From Streptomyces virginiae (GTDB taxonomy: Bacteria > Actinomycetota > Actinomycetes > Streptomycetales > Streptomycetaceae), in the NCBI RefSeq assembly GCF_000720455.1, contig NZ_JOAK01000006.1:310001-374000 (forward strand): a DNA stretch of 64,000 bases, written 5' to 3'. The position numbers were made by a program, and so were the translations under genes. Below, one piece after another: positions 43,859 through 53,243 of this stretch. The notes beneath the pieces were generated by a model. It ran no database searches. It saw only the letters and a list, made by a program, of their open reading frames with translations, and had not been told where the DNA came from. Every line of letters starts with the position of its first letter. Within the stretch, counting starts at the first letter, position 1.

Positions 43859-44650
43859 ATGGACCGACACGGGCTGGTAGTGGCCCTCCTGGACGCCACG
43901 GGAACCTTCTTCGAGCCCGCCGGGGTGGCCTTCCCCGGCGCGGACGGGGCCGACTGGGCGCGCGCCGCGCTGCTGGATCCGGGCGCGGCCGGTCCCGGCG
44001 GTTCCTGGCGGCTGGACTTCCGGTGCTTCGCCGTCGCGCGGCCGGGCGGCCGGTGGGTGCTGGTGGACGCGGGGGTCGGACCGGCGGACGGGCCCGCCGC
44101 CGGCTGGGCGCCGGTGCCCGGACGGCTGCCGGCCGCCCTCGCGGAGGCAGGTATCGCACCGGCGGACGTGGAGACGGTGGTGCTGACCCATCTGCACGAG
44201 GACCACGCGGGCTGGACCTCGGGGCCCGGCGGTGAACCCTTCTTCCCCGCCGCGCGCCATGTCGTCCAGCGGGCGGAGGTGGCCGCCCTCGACCGGGCCG
44301 ACCCGGTGTGGGAGTGGACGGTGGCCCCGCTGCGGGCCACCGGACAGCTCCACGAGGTGGACGGCACGCACCGGCTGGGGACGGGGATCACCCTGCTGCC
44401 GACGCCGGGTCACACACCCGGCCACCAGTCGGTGCTGGTGGAGCAGGGCCCGGCCGGCCGCGACGTACTGATCACCGGCGACGTCCTGGTGCACGCCGTG
44501 CAGCTGGCCGATCCGGCGGTCCCGTACTCGCACGAACGCGACCGGCCCGCCGCCCGCGCCTCCCGCGAGCGCCTGCTGGCGCAGGCGGCGCGACGCGGCG
44601 CCCTCCTGGCCACGGCCCACCTCACCCGCCCCTTCGTGGACCCCTGCTGA
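43859..44650 (+). CDS. MBL-fold metallo-hydrolase
   Basis: A 263-residue metallo-beta-lactamase fold enzyme. The zinc motif THLHEDHAG (HxHxDH) lies at about residues 111-119, and the later His ligand is in LLPTPGHTPGHQSVL. Asp in LITGDVL completes the binuclear site. The N-terminal part (VALLDATGTFFEPAGVAFPG) is unusual for the family. It resembles lactonase/hydrolase members with unknown substrates. ATG at 43859 is preceded by AGGTGA directly at the start. It is transcribed away from the LmbE gene. Confidence 0.88.
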   Translation: MDRHGLVVALLDATGTFFEPAGVAFPGADGADWARAALLDPGAAGPGGSWRLDFRCFAVARPGGRWVLVDAGVGPADGPAAGWAPVPGRLPAALAEAGIAPADVETVVLTHLHEDHAGWTSGPGGEPFFPAARHVVQRAEVAALDRADPVWEWTVAPLRATGQLHEVDGTHRLGTGITLLPTPGHTPGHQSVLVEQGPAGRDVLITGDVLVHAVQLADPAVPYSHERDRPAARASRERLLAQAARRGALLATAHLTRPFVDPC

Positions 44651-44660
44651 GCCCTTCCGC

Positions 44661-45971
44661 TCAGGCGTCGTCGTGCACGAGGGCCAGCAGGCGGTCCAGG
44701 ACGCGGGGGCCGCCCGCGCGGAGGCCGTCGTGTTCGAACTCGTCCGTCACCCAGGTGCGCAGGCCTCGGACGGCGCGGGCCGTGCGCAGGGAGTCCGCCG
44801 TGTCCACGTACATGTCGTCGTGGTAGACCGCCGCGGCCACCGGCACCTCGTTGGCCGCCAGCCGCTCCGGGTCGTAGAGGGGCTGCCAGCCCGTACGGGC
44901 GGCCAGCAGGTCGGCGGTCTCGCGCAGCGGGGCGAGGGCCGGGTCTGTGGTGAAGTGCCAGGGGTGGATGGTCTCGCCGGTGAAGAGCAGGGGCTCGTCG
45001 CCGGCGAGGGCCTTGCGGGCGTCGAAGCGGGGGTGGTCCGCCCGGACGCGTTCGGCGGCCCAAGCCGTGGGGGCGGCCGGGTCCTGGGCGTAGATCGCCT
45101 CGTGGACCAGCGCGTAGAGGGGGTGTCCGGCGAAGGAGAGGAGGGCGCGGGCGCCTTCCAGGAAGGCGTCGGAGAGCGCCGGTCCCGCGGGGGTCGGCAC
45201 GAAGGCGTCCTCCAGCAGGTAGTGCAGCTGGTGGCTGCCGTCGCCGCCGCCGAGGAGGATGCCGAGGGACTGGAAGGCCTCGACGGTCAGGACGTGGCCG
45301 CCGGGGAGTTCGGCCGGCCGCTCCGCGAGGTGGGCGGCGATCCGGCGGGCCCGCTCGGCGTCCATCGGGTAACGGGCGTAGTGGGCCCGGTTCTTGCTCT
45401 CGATGCGGGGGAAGGCGGCCCGGTACACCTCGTCCGCGGTGGCGGTCAGCGACGGCAGGCCGCCGGTGATCAGGGCCGCGGTGAGGCCCTCGGGCGCGCT
45501 GGAGAGGTAGCGGACCGCGCAGAAGCCGCCGAAGCTCTGGCCGAGCACGGTCCAGGGCGCGCCGCCGGTCAGACCGGGGCGGATGGCCTCGGCGTCACGG
45601 ACGATGGAGTCGGCGCGGAAGTGGGCGAGGTGGTCCGCCTGCTGGGCGGGGGTGCCGCGCAGGGGCAGCGTCTGCCGGTTCACCGGGGTGGACCGGCCGG
45701 TGCCGCGCTGGTCCAGCAGCAGCACCCGGTAGTCCTGCAGGGCCCGCTCCAGCCAGGCCTGCCGGCCGACGAAGCGGCGGGCGCCGAAGCCCGGGCCGCC
45801 CTCCAGGTACAGCAGCCAGGGCAGGGACTCCGGGTCCTTGCCGGTGGCGACCACCTCGCGGCCGTACAGCTCGATCCGCTCCCCGTCCGGGCAGGCGTGG
45901 TCCAGGGGGACGGAGAACCGGTGGTCGGTGAGGACCGTGCCGGGCTGGCGGTAGCTGTGGACGACGGTCAC
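44661..45971 (-). CDS. Alpha/beta hydrolase of the proline iminopeptidase (S33) family
   Basis: A 436-residue enzyme that probably removes N-terminal proline or similar residues from peptides. GTG at 45971. The oxyanion segment LLYLEGGPGFGARRF is near residue 53, VLLLDQRGTGRSTPV at about 85, the nucleophile elbow TVLGQSFGGFCAVRYL at about 143 (Ser in GQSFGG), and Asp and His at the C-terminus (AAVYHDDMYVDT; VTDEFEHDGL). The long lid between strands 6 and 7 and overall length fit the proline iminopeptidase-like group. Confidence 0.9.
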   Translation of the reverse strand: MTVVHSYRQPGTVLTDHRFSVPLDHACPDGERIELYGREVVATGKDPESLPWLLYLEGGPGFGARRFVGRQAWLERALQDYRVLLLDQRGTGRSTPVNRQTLPLRGTPAQQADHLAHFRADSIVRDAEAIRPGLTGGAPWTVLGQSFGGFCAVRYLSSAPEGLTAALITGGLPSLTATADEVYRAAFPRIESKNRAHYARYPMDAERARRIAAHLAERPAELPGGHVLTVEAFQSLGILLGGGDGSHQLHYLLEDAFVPTPAGPALSDAFLEGARALLSFAGHPLYALVHEAIYAQDPAAPTAWAAERVRADHPRFDARKALAGDEPLLFTGETIHPWHFTTDPALAPLRETADLLAARTGWQPLYDPERLAANEVPVAAAVYHDDMYVDTADSLRTARAVRGLRTWVTDEFEHDGLRAGGPRVLDRLLALVHDDA

Positions 45972-46181
45972 GGACGGCCCCCAGGGATACGAGGTACGGA
46001 TTTCCGCGCCCCGGCCGGGTCAGGCGCGGGCGGGCGCGGCGGTCCGCCCGAGTCTATGACCTGTCCGGGGCTCAGGGGCCCCGGGGGCCTTACCGGCCCT
46101 CCCGGCCTTCCGCGCGGCGACCGGGGTGGGCCGGAGCGCGCGGAAGGCCGGCGGCCTGACCGCCGGGTCGCCGGGGCTGCG
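45972..46181. other. Intergenic region with a terminator
   Basis: This 210-base gap has no gene. It contains the hairpin at 46102-46151 and presumably the promoter of the S33 peptidase gene. Confidence 0.4.
46102..46151 (-). terminator. Terminator after the mycothiol-type dehydrogenase gene
   Basis: CCGGCCTTCCGCGCG (46102-46116) is perfectly complementary to 46137-46151, 15 base pairs, 30 bases beyond the dehydrogenase stop codon. Confidence 0.75.
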
Positions 46182-47267
46182 TCAGAACTCGACGACCGAG
46201 CGCAGCACCTCGCCGCGTTCCATCCGGGCGAAGGCCTCCTCGACCCCGTCGAGCGGGATGGTCTCGGAGACGAAGGCGTCCAGGTCGAGCCGCCCCTGCA
46301 GGTAGAGGTCGATCAGCAGGGGGAAGTCGCGCTCGGGCAGGCAGTCGCCGTACCAGGAGGACTTCAGGGCGCCGCCGCGGCCGAAGACGTCCAGGAGCGG
46401 GAGTTCGAGCTTCATCTCCGGGGTCGGCACTCCGACCAGGACCACCGTCCCGGCGAGGTCGCGCGCGTAGAAGGCCTGCTGGTAGGTCTCGGGGCGGCCC
46501 ACGGCGTCGATGACCACGTCGGCGCCGTTGCCGCCGGTGAGGGCCTGGACGGCCTTGACGACGTCCTCGGTGCGGCCGTTGACGGTGTGCGTGGCGCCGA
46601 GGCCGCGCGCCCACTCCAGCTTCCGGTCGTCCAGGTCCACCGCGATGATCCGCGAGGCGCCGGCCAGCCGGGCACCGGCCACGGCGGCGTTGCCCACTCC
46701 CCCGCAGCCGATGACGGCGACGGAGTCGCCCCGTCCGACGTTGCCGGTGTTGAGGGCGGCGCCGAGACCGGCCATCACCCCGCAGCCGAGGAGTCCGGCG
46801 GCGGCCGGGGAGGCGGCCGGGTCCACCTTGGTGCACTGGCCGGCCGCGACCAGGGTCTTCTCGGCGAAGGAGCCGATGCCGAGGGCCGGGGAGAGCGGGG
46901 TGCCGTCCTCCAGGGTCATGGGCTGGGTGGCGTTGTGCGTGGCGAAGCAGTACCAGGGGCGTCCGCGCTTGCAGGCCCGACAGGTGCCGCACACCGCACG
47001 CCAGTTGAGGACGACGAAGTCGCCGGGGGCCACGGAGGTGACGTCCGGGCCGACGGACTCCACGATTCCGGCGGCCTCGTGGCCGAGCAGGAAGGGGAAT
47101 TCGTCGTTGATCCCGCCTTCGCGGTAGTGCAGGTCGGTGTGGCAGACCCCGCAGGCCTGCACCCGGACGAGCGCCTCGCCCGGTCCCGGGTCGGGCACGA
47201 GGATCGTCGTCGTCTCCACCGGTGCGCCCTTGCTCCGGGCGATGACCCCTCGTACGCGATGCGTCAC
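46182..47267 (-). CDS. S-(hydroxymethyl)mycothiol dehydrogenase
   Basis: A 361-residue zinc- and NAD-dependent class III-like alcohol dehydrogenase. GTG at 47267 gives the normal family start ([17 protein letters not shown]); a TTG 36 bases upstream has no ribosome site. Catalytic zinc ligands: Cys in [17 protein letters not shown] and His/Glu in LLGHEAAG; structural zinc: [15 protein letters not shown]. The nucleotide motif is [20 protein letters not shown]. This family oxidises the formaldehyde-mycothiol adduct. The downstream thioesterase-like hydrolase often encoded next is not adjacent here. Confidence 0.9.
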   Translation of the reverse strand: MTHRVRGVIARSKGAPVETTTILVPDPGPGEALVRVQACGVCHTDLHYREGGINDEFPFLLGHEAAGIVESVGPDVTSVAPGDFVVLNWRAVCGTCRACKRGRPWYCFATHNATQPMTLEDGTPLSPALGIGSFAEKTLVAAGQCTKVDPAASPAAAGLLGCGVMAGLGAALNTGNVGRGDSVAVIGCGGVGNAAVAGARLAGASRIIAVDLDDRKLEWARGLGATHTVNGRTEDVVKAVQALTGGNGADVVIDAVGRPETYQQAFYARDLAGTVVLVGVPTPEMKLELPLLDVFGRGGALKSSWYGDCLPERDFPLLIDLYLQGRLDLDAFVSETIPLDGVEEAFARMERGEVLRSVVEF

Positions 47268-47340
47268 GTCGTACCCCGTTCTGATCGGTTCGGTCTGGAT
47301 CAACGAACGTACACGGACGGCACCCGGTAAGGGAGTTGTG

Positions 47341-48306
47341 TCACGCTTCGGCGCGCGACCCGGCCAGATCCGGCGGTACGGCGGCGCGAAGTGCCGCGCC
47401 GAAGGCAGCCACGGCCGGGTGGGCGGCGGCTCCGCTGCGGAAGGCGAGGTTGGTGCGCCGCTGCATGACCAGTCGGGTGAGGTGCACGCAAGGGTCGGCG
47501 GGGCCCGTGACCCCGAGCTGGGGTACGACGGCCACGCCCTGGCCCGCCGCGACCAGCGCGAGCACGGTGGCGAACTCGTCCACCTGGTGGCGCACCCGGG
47601 GCGTGAAGCCGGCGGCCTGGCAGGCCCGCACGGTCATGGCGTGGCAGAGGGTGCCGGGGGTGGCGGTGATCCAGGGCGATCCCGCGTGTGCGCGCAGGAC
47701 CGCGTCCTGGTCGGGCGCGGTCGCCCCGGGCGCCCCGGGCGTGCCAGGCATACCGGGTGTACCGGGTGTTCCCGCGGCGGGCTCGGCCAGGTACATCGCC
47801 TCGCCGTACAGGGGTTCGGTGGTCAGTCCCGGCTCGCGCTCGGCGGGTACGAAGTCGTAGGCGTGGACGAGGGCGACGTCGAGGTCCCCGGCCCGCAGGG
47901 CGTGGGCGACCGCCGCCGGATCGGTCTCGCAGACCATCGGCTCCAGCCCGGGATGGCGGCGGGCGAGGGCCACCAGGGCGGCCGGGACGATCGCGCGGGA
48001 GGCGGTGGGGAAGGCTCCGATGCGCAGGGCTCCCGCGAGGCCGCCGCGGGCTTCGGCGAGGTCGGCGTCGGCCTGTTCCAGCCGCTCCAGGACCGCCTCG
48101 GCGTGCCGGACCAGGTTCTGCCCGGCGGGGGTGAGCCGGACCCGCCGTCCGGTGCGTTCCAGCAGGGGCAGGCCGGCCTCCCGCTCCAGCACGCCGAGCT
48201 GCTGGGACACCGCCGAAGGGCTGAAGGAGAGCGCCTCGGCGACGGCGGCGATGGTGCCGCGGCGGGCGAGTTCGCGCAGCAGGCGCAGACGTCGTACGTC
48301 GAGCAT
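47341..48306 (-). CDS. LysR family transcriptional regulator
   Basis: A 321-residue regulator. The winged HTH occupies residues 1-60 ([45 protein letters not shown]), followed by the linker helix and a periplasmic-binding-like effector domain ([22 protein letters not shown] through [11 protein letters not shown]). Unusually, a collagen-like insertion [17 protein letters not shown] lies in the effector domain (about residues 180-196), encoded by 9-base repeats. It diverges from a DapA-family gene, whose control it probably exerts. A LysR-type dyad lies between them. Confidence 0.9.
   Translation of the reverse strand: MLDVRRLRLLRELARRGTIAAVAEALSFSPSAVSQQLGVLEREAGLPLLERTGRRVRLTPAGQNLVRHAEAVLERLEQADADLAEARGGLAGALRIGAFPTASRAIVPAALVALARRHPGLEPMVCETDPAAVAHALRAGDLDVALVHAYDFVPAEREPGLTTEPLYGEAMYLAEPAAGTPGTPGMPGTPGAPGATAPDQDAVLRAHAGSPWITATPGTLCHAMTVRACQAAGFTPRVRHQVDEFATVLALVAAGQGVAVVPQLGVTGPADPCVHLTRLVMQRRTNLAFRSGAAAHPAVAAFGAALRAAVPPDLAGSRAEA
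47726..47777 (-). repeat. Short tandem repeats encoding Gly-x-Pro in the LysR gene
   Basis: About five to six degenerate 9-base units encode GTP/GMP/GAP triplets in an exposed loop. Expansion or contraction by whole codons would keep the frame. Confidence 0.75.
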
Positions 48307-48314
48307 CGGCTCAG

Positions 48315-48331
48315 CTTACGGGTTGGGTAAG
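48315..48331. promoter_or_regulatory. LysR-type binding dyad
   Basis: CTTAC-gggttgg-GTAAG (5-base arms, 7-base spacer) lies nine bases upstream of the LysR start, in the divergent promoter region. Confidence 0.6.
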
Positions 48332-48377
48332 AAACGTGAACTGGATTTGCCGCTCGGAGCGGGTCAGGCTCGTGGGC

Positions 48378-49367
48378 ATGGCACAGGACACGACGCAGGA
48401 CACCGCAAGGAAGACCCCGCAGGGCATCGCGGGTGCGGCCCCCCGGGGCATCGCCGGGGCGGTCCCGCTCCACGGGATCCACGTACCGCTCGTCACCCCC
48501 TTCGCACCCAGCGGGGAGGTCGCCGCCGGGGCCCTGGAGGCGCTCGCCCACGAGGTGCTCGACGCGGGGGCCACCGGAATCGTCGCCCTCGGCACCACCG
48601 GGGAGGCGGCCGCCCTCGACGAGGAGGAGCGCGACCTCGTCACGGGCGTGTGCGCCCGGGTATGCGACGGGCGCGGCGCCGTGCTGACCGTCGGCGCGGG
48701 GGCGTCCGGCACCAGGGCCGCGGAGGCCTCGCTGGCCGGGCTGGCGCGGTGGCCGCAGGCGGGGGCGGCGCTGGTCACGGTTCCGTCGTTCGTACGGCCT
48801 TCGGCGGCCGGGGTGTTGGCGCACTTCGAGCGGCTGGCCGCGGTGAGCCCCGTACCGCTGGTCGTCTATCACGTCCCGTACCGCACGGGGCAGCCGCTGG
48901 GCGCCGCCACACTGCGGGCCCTCGGCTCGCTCCCCGGGGTCGTCGGGGTGAAGTACGCGGTCGGCACCCTCGACCAGGACGCGGTGGAACTGCTCGGCGA
49001 CCGGCCGGCCGGTTTCCACGTGCTGGCCGGGGACGACGCGCACGTGTCGGCGATGCTCGCGCTGGGCGCGTCGGGCGGGATCCTCGCCTCGGCCCATCTG
49101 GCGACGGACCGGTTCGCGGAGCTCGCCGCTGCCTGGCGGGCGGGGGACGCGGTACACGCCCGGACGCTGGGCCACGCGCTCGCCGGGCTGTCCGCGGCCG
49201 CCTTCGCCGAGCCCAGTCCGGGCGTCGTCAAGGGCGTGCTCCACGCCCAGGGCCGCATCCCGACCCCCGACGTACGGCTTCCCCTCCTGCCGGCCTCGCA
49301 GGCGGCGGTGACGGCCGCCCTGGAGCGGCTGGCCGCGCTCCCGAAGGCCCGGACCGGGGAGGCGTGA
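48378..49367 (+). CDS. DapA/NanA family aldolase (dihydrodipicolinate synthase-like)
   Basis: A 329-residue class I aldolase. I chose ATG at 48378; a GTG at 48336 in frame is upstream. After a repetitive N-terminal tail (GIAGAAPRGIAGAVP) the barrel begins HVPLVTPFAPSGEV. The GTTGEAAAL substrate loop, the catalytic Tyr in VVYHVPYRTGQP, and the Schiff-base Lys in GVVGVKYAVG are all present. Divergence from a LysR regulator, and the non-DHDPS context, suggest a catabolic lyase for a sugar acid, hydroxyproline or similar 2-keto substrate rather than lysine synthesis. Confidence 0.85.
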   Translation: MAQDTTQDTARKTPQGIAGAAPRGIAGAVPLHGIHVPLVTPFAPSGEVAAGALEALAHEVLDAGATGIVALGTTGEAAALDEEERDLVTGVCARVCDGRGAVLTVGAGASGTRAAEASLAGLARWPQAGAALVTVPSFVRPSAAGVLAHFERLAAVSPVPLVVYHVPYRTGQPLGAATLRALGSLPGVVGVKYAVGTLDQDAVELLGDRPAGFHVLAGDDAHVSAMLALGASGGILASAHLATDRFAELAAAWRAGDAVHARTLGHALAGLSAAAFAEPSPGVVKGVLHAQGRIPTPDVRLPLLPASQAAVTAALERLAALPKARTGEA

Positions 49368-49748
49368 GGAGGACGCACACGCCGGAAAGAGTCTCGGATG
49401 GGCGTTTTAACCCCTAAGCGCGAGTCGCCCGAATGAGGCCAACAGAGAGCGGACTTGCCCTGATTGACCCCAGGGCCGCCACCCCGTGATGTCAGTCACG
49501 CGGACCAGGTCAACATCATTTCCCGCAAGAGGCCGATTCCCTTTTCCCGGAAAGGAAATCGGCCTTTTCGTCGCCATGCCCACAAGGTCATTTCCGGGGC
49601 GGATAGCGGGATGTCGATCTATGGGTGGAATTCGGGGCTTGTTCGCTCCCGGCGGGCTCACCTACGGTCACCTCACTCCAGGTGGTGAGCAGCCGAATAC
49701 GGCGCTGCCGACCCGGATCTCCCGTCCCCCCACGTGAGGAATTCCGCC
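49368..49748. other. Long leader/intergenic region before the LysM gene
   Basis: This 381-base gap holds the DapA-family terminator (49530-49568), a second dyad GCTCACC/GGTGGTGAGC (49660-49693) close to the LysM gene, and a small inverted repeat CGTGA/TCACG (49487-49502). I looked for the cyclic di-AMP (ydaO) riboswitch found before several actinobacterial cell-wall hydrolase genes and did not find its conserved segments. No gene is seen. Confidence 0.45.
49530..49568 (+). terminator. Terminator after the DapA-family gene
   Basis: AGGCCGATTCCCTTT (49530-49544) pairs with AAAGGAAATCGGCCT (49551-49565) with one mismatch, followed by TTTT. It is about 160 bases after the stop and is one of few U-tailed terminators here. 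Confidence 0.8.
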
Positions 49749-50513
49749 ATGCCTGCAAAGGGTAAGCACCGTCGGCCGAAGCAGAACCCGATCACCCGCA
49801 AGCTGGCCCTTGCCGGCACGGGTGGCGCGGCCCTCACGCTCCCGCTGATCAGCGCGACCACCGCAGGCGCGGCCGGGACGAGCGCACCGGCAGCCACGGT
49901 GACCACCGTCACCGCGGCCACCGTGGTGAACGCGGTCACCACGGTGAACGCCCCTCCCACCACGTATTCCGTGGTCGTCGGCGACACCCTTTCGGAGATC
50001 GCCGCGGACCACTCCGTCAGTGGCGGATGGAAGCAGCTCTACGAGGCGAACCGCGCGGTCGTCGGCGACAACCCGTCGGTCATCCGGCCCGGCATCAAAC
50101 TGACCATCGGCGCCCAGGCGAAGGCCGCCACCGCGGCCAAGACCGCGGCCAAGACCGCGGTGAAGACGGCCGCCAAGCCGGCGTCCTCCTACCCGAACAA
50201 TCTCGACGGGTGGATCCGCGAGTCCCTCGACGTGATGGCCAAGCACGGTATTCCCGGAAGCTACAACGGAATTCACCGCAACGTGATGCGGGAGTCCTCG
50301 GGCAACCCCAAGGCGATCAACCTCTGGGACATCAACGCCCAGAACGGAATCCCCTCGAAGGGTCTGCTCCAGGTCATCGACCCGACCTTCAAGGCCTATC
50401 ACGTGCCCGGCACTTCGCTGGACTCCTACGACCCGGTGGCCAACATCACCGCGGCCTGCAACTACGCGGCCGCCCGCTACGGCTCCATCGACAACGTCAA
50501 CGGCGCCTACTAG
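49749..50513 (+). CDS. Secreted LysM protein with lysozyme-like (transglycosylase) domain
   Basis: A 254-residue cell-wall protein. ATG at 49749 follows GAGGA eight bases upstream. Residues 1-45 are a signal peptide with a basic n-region (GKHRRPKQNPITRKLALAG). The LysM domain is at about 77-122 (TYSVVVGDTLSEIAADHSVSGGWKQLYEANRAVVGDNPSVIRPGIKLTI), a peptidoglycan-binding unit. A short Ala/Lys/Thr linker (AKTAAKTAVKTAAK) leads to a C-terminal SLT-like domain with NVMRESSGNPKAINLWDINAQNGIPSKGLLQVIDPTF (catalytic Glu in RESSG). It probably cleaves peptidoglycan glycan strands during growth. Its stop codon shares CTAG with the convergent gene. Confidence 0.92.
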   Translation: MPAKGKHRRPKQNPITRKLALAGTGGAALTLPLISATTAGAAGTSAPAATVTTVTAATVVNAVTTVNAPPTTYSVVVGDTLSEIAADHSVSGGWKQLYEANRAVVGDNPSVIRPGIKLTIGAQAKAATAAKTAAKTAVKTAAKPASSYPNNLDGWIRESLDVMAKHGIPGSYNGIHRNVMRESSGNPKAINLWDINAQNGIPSKGLLQVIDPTFKAYHVPGTSLDSYDPVANITAACNYAAARYGSIDNVNGAY

Positions 50514-51418
50514 ACGGCCGGGCGGCGCCGGGCGGCGCGCAGCAGGATCCGCAGGGGTGCGACGATCCCGTAGCCGACGTCCCGGCGCAGGGCGCCTGCG
50601 CCGGCCCGCTCGACGGCGCTCAGTTGGTGCGCCATGAGGTCCGCCATGGTGGCGATGACGGGGCGCAGGCCGGGCTCCGCGAGGTCGAGGAGGCCGTGGG
50701 TGGCGTCGAGGGCCGCGCGGGCGCGGCGGGTCTCGTCGGCGAGGAGGGCCCGTACGGCAGGGGTGTCACGGGCCGCCTCCAGGTCGGCCCGGGTCACGGA
50801 GTGCTCGTCGAGGCGGGCGCGCGGGAGGCAGAGCCGGCCGTCGGCGAGGTCGCCGTGGAGGTCGGCGAGGAAGTCGACGCGCTGGGCTGCGTCGACGAAC
50901 CGGCGCCAGCCGGCGGCCTGTTCGGGGTCGGGGCCGCCCTGGTACTGCAGTCCCGTGAAGACGAGCACGCCGGGCCAGGCGTAGGCGTCGAGGTAGGCCT
51001 GGAAGTCCGCCTCGTCGGCGAAGCCGTCGAAGGCGGCCTCCGCGGTGGCGGCGCCCGCGAGGAAGCGGGACACCCAGTGCCCGGGCAGGCCCCGGGATTC
51101 CACCGCGTGGGCGTAGGCCCGCAGCACGGGGTCGGGGCTGTCCCCGGTCTTGAGGGCGGCCTCGACGCGCTCGGTCAAGGCGGTGAGGCCCGCGGCCCGT
51201 TGCTGCGGGGTTCCGGTCTCGGCCACGTCGTCGACGAGGTTCATGAAGGCGAGACCGGCTGCGAGGGCCGGTACCAGGGGCGGCGCGGCGAGCAGTCGCA
51301 GCGCCAGGTACGGCGCGCTCTCGCGACGGAGCACCCGGCGGGCGGCGTGCGTGTAGTCGTCCCGCAGCCGGGTGCCGGATATCCCGGCCGTCGTGAGGGT
51401 GGTGCGCCAGCTGGGCAT
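50510..51418 (-). CDS. Phytoene/squalene synthase family protein
   Basis: A 302-residue trans-isoprenyl head-to-head synthase fold protein. ATG at 51418. The first aspartate-rich region is FMNLVDDVAETG (about residue 80) and the second is VDAAQRVDFLADLHGDLADGRLCLPRARL (about 182). The first motif lacks the usual DxxxD spacing of phytoene synthases, so it may use a different or shorter substrate. No carotenoid or hopanoid partner genes are nearby, so the product is unknown. Its stop overlaps the LysM gene's stop by CTAG. A Ser/Thr kinase gene lies upstream. Confidence 0.8.
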   Translation of the reverse strand: MPSWRTTLTTAGISGTRLRDDYTHAARRVLRRESAPYLALRLLAAPPLVPALAAGLAFMNLVDDVAETGTPQQRAAGLTALTERVEAALKTGDSPDPVLRAYAHAVESRGLPGHWVSRFLAGAATAEAAFDGFADEADFQAYLDAYAWPGVLVFTGLQYQGGPDPEQAAGWRRFVDAAQRVDFLADLHGDLADGRLCLPRARLDEHSVTRADLEAARDTPAVRALLADETRRARAALDATHGLLDLAEPGLRPVIATMADLMAHQLSAVERAGAGALRRDVGYGIVAPLRILLRAARRRPAV

Positions 51419-51500
51419 GGTGGGTCGGGCTCCTCGGTGTACGCCTGAGCGGGGGACGGTACGGGGGTGACGTGACGGGGGACGTGACGGGAACGCCGGC

Positions 51501-53216
51501 TCAGGAGCCGTAGACCTTCCTGAGGCTGCCGTCGATGCCCCACAGGACGTAACCGCCGCGCCCGTACTCGTCGCTGAGGTAGGTGCGGATGGAGGGGGCC
51601 TGGTCCATCATCCAGGGGTCGACGATGACGTGGCGCGAGGTCGGCTTCTCGACCTTCAGGTCCTTCTTGGCCTGCTCCAGCAGGCCGGGCAGCGCGTCCC
51701 AGTTGACCGCGGCCATGTCGATCAGCGGCTCCCCCTCCTCGACCGTGCCGTCCGGCCCCGTGCGGCTGGCCACGCCGTCCCGGTACTGCCAGGAGTCGAC
51801 GGTCTCGGCGCCGGCGGCCGTGGGGATGGAGGCGAGGATGTAGCCGTCGTAGAGCGTCATGTCGACGAAGGTGGTCGTCCCCGTCTGCTTCTTGAACGCC
51901 TCCAGGGCGGTGCGGACGTTCCCCGGCGTCATCATGCTGCCGCGGGGCGCGTCCGCCTTCTGCGCGCTCGCCTTCGGGGCGGGGGCCGAGGAGGCGTCCC
52001 GCGCGGGCGGGGTGGCGGAGGCGGTGGCGGTGGCGGCGCCCTTCGCCTTGTCGTCGCCGGAGTTCCCGTCGGGCAGCAGCTGGACGATGCCGAACACGCC
52101 GGCCGCCAGCACCGCGGTGAGCGCGGCACCGATCAGGGCCGGGCGCCGGCGCGGGCCGGAGGCCACCGGGACGGGCGTGGTGGGGGTCGCGTACGGGGAG
52201 GCGCCCGAGCCGTACGGCGGCGGGGTGTGCGCGGCGTGCGGGGTGCCGGCGGGCGTGGGCGCGTACGGACCGAACTGCCCGTACGGGCCCGGCACGGCCG
52301 GGGAGGCGACCGGCGGCGCGGCAAAGGGCGCGGCACCGGCACTGGCACCGGCACCGGCACCGGCACCCAGAGCAGCGCTCGCGTCCCGGAGCAGTTGTTC
52401 CAGCCGTGCGCCGTCGGGCCGCGCGGCCGGGTCCCGTACGAGCAGCCGCTCCAGCACGGGCCCCAGCGGGCCCGACCGCACCGGCGCGGGGATCGGCTCG
52501 TCGAGCACGGCGACGACCGTGGCCAGGCTGGTGGCCCGGCGCAGCGGATTGGCCCCCTCGGCGGCCACGTACAGCAGCATGCCGAGCGACCACAGGTCGG
52601 AGGCGGCCAGCCCCTCCTCGCCGCGGACCCGCTCGGGCGCGATGTACTCCGGCGAGCCGATCAGCACGCCGGTCGCGGTGAGCCCCGTGGAGTCGTGCAG
52701 CGCGGCGATGCCGAAGTCGGTCAGCACGGCCGAACCGTCGGGACGCAGCAGCACGTTGGCCGGCTTCACGTCGCGGTGGAGGATCCCCTCGGCGTGCGCG
52801 GCGCACAGCGCCGACAGCACGTCGAGGCCGAGCCGCACCACCTCCGCGGGCGGCATCGGGCCGGACTCCAGGCGGTCGTGCAGGGACCCGCCGCGGACCA
52901 TCTCCATGACGATCCACGGGTGCCCGTCGGTGCCCTGCGCGGGCTCGACGATGTGGTGGATGGTCACGACGTGGGGGTGGGCGAGACGGGCGAGGGCGCG
53001 TGCCTCGCGGACGGCGCGTTCGCGCATCTGGTCCGCGAGGCCGGGCTGGGCGGCGGCGGTCGCCGGGTCCGGCGGGCGGACCTCCTTGAGCGCGACCTCG
53101 CGGTGCAGGGCGATGTCGCGCGCCCGCCAAACGGTACCCATGCCGCCGCTGCCCAGGGGCGCGACCAATTCGAAGCGCCCGTCGATCAGCTGTCTGCCGG
53201 CCTCACTCGTGTCCAT
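51501..53216 (-). CDS. Membrane-spanning Ser/Thr protein kinase
   Basis: A 571-residue PknB-like kinase. ATG at 53216. The catalytic domain (about residues 14-270) has the P-loop LGSGGMGTVW, Lys44 in VALKEVR, HRDVKPANVLL with the catalytic Asp, DFGIAALHDSTGLTATG and APERVRG. A Gly/Ala/Pro-rich linker with caccgg-type repeats follows, then one transmembrane helix (about 374-394, ALIGAALTAVLAAGVFGIV). The outer part (about 400-571) is a small domain with SMMTPGNVRTALEAFKKQTGTTTFVDMTLY and YVLWGIDGSLRKVYGS, not PASTA repeats. It may sense an extracellular signal and phosphorylate cell-wall or metabolic targets. Confidence 0.93.
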   Translation of the reverse strand: MDTSEAGRQLIDGRFELVAPLGSGGMGTVWRARDIALHREVALKEVRPPDPATAAAQPGLADQMRERAVREARALARLAHPHVVTIHHIVEPAQGTDGHPWIVMEMVRGGSLHDRLESGPMPPAEVVRLGLDVLSALCAAHAEGILHRDVKPANVLLRPDGSAVLTDFGIAALHDSTGLTATGVLIGSPEYIAPERVRGEEGLAASDLWSLGMLLYVAAEGANPLRRATSLATVVAVLDEPIPAPVRSGPLGPVLERLLVRDPAARPDGARLEQLLRDASAALGAGAGAGASAGAAPFAAPPVASPAVPGPYGQFGPYAPTPAGTPHAAHTPPPYGSGASPYATPTTPVPVASGPRRRPALIGAALTAVLAAGVFGIVQLLPDGNSGDDKAKGAATATASATPPARDASSAPAPKASAQKADAPRGSMMTPGNVRTALEAFKKQTGTTTFVDMTLYDGYILASIPTAAGAETVDSWQYRDGVASRTGPDGTVEEGEPLIDMAAVNWDALPGLLEQAKKDLKVEKPTSRHVIVDPWMMDQAPSIRTYLSDEYGRGGYVLWGIDGSLRKVYGS

Positions 53217-53243
53217 GGCGGATCATCGTAGGCGCCGCCACCG

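Noticed and set aside
49368..49748. Possible cyclic di-AMP (ydaO) riboswitch before the LysM gene
   Set aside because: Such leaders precede some actinobacterial wall hydrolases, but the conserved segments I would expect (such as GGGTGAA and CCGTCAGCTAACC) are not visible in this gap.
52321..52375. Hexamer CACCGG run in the kinase gene as a second slippage locus
   Set aside because: It encodes a short Gly-Ala linker with several interruptions. It is worth noting but looks like ordinary low-complexity linker coding, not a distinct repeat element.
51630..53231. Plus-strand open frame opposite the Ser/Thr kinase
   Set aside because: Composition is repetitive and the frame is a shadow of the kinase, which carries all catalytic motifs.
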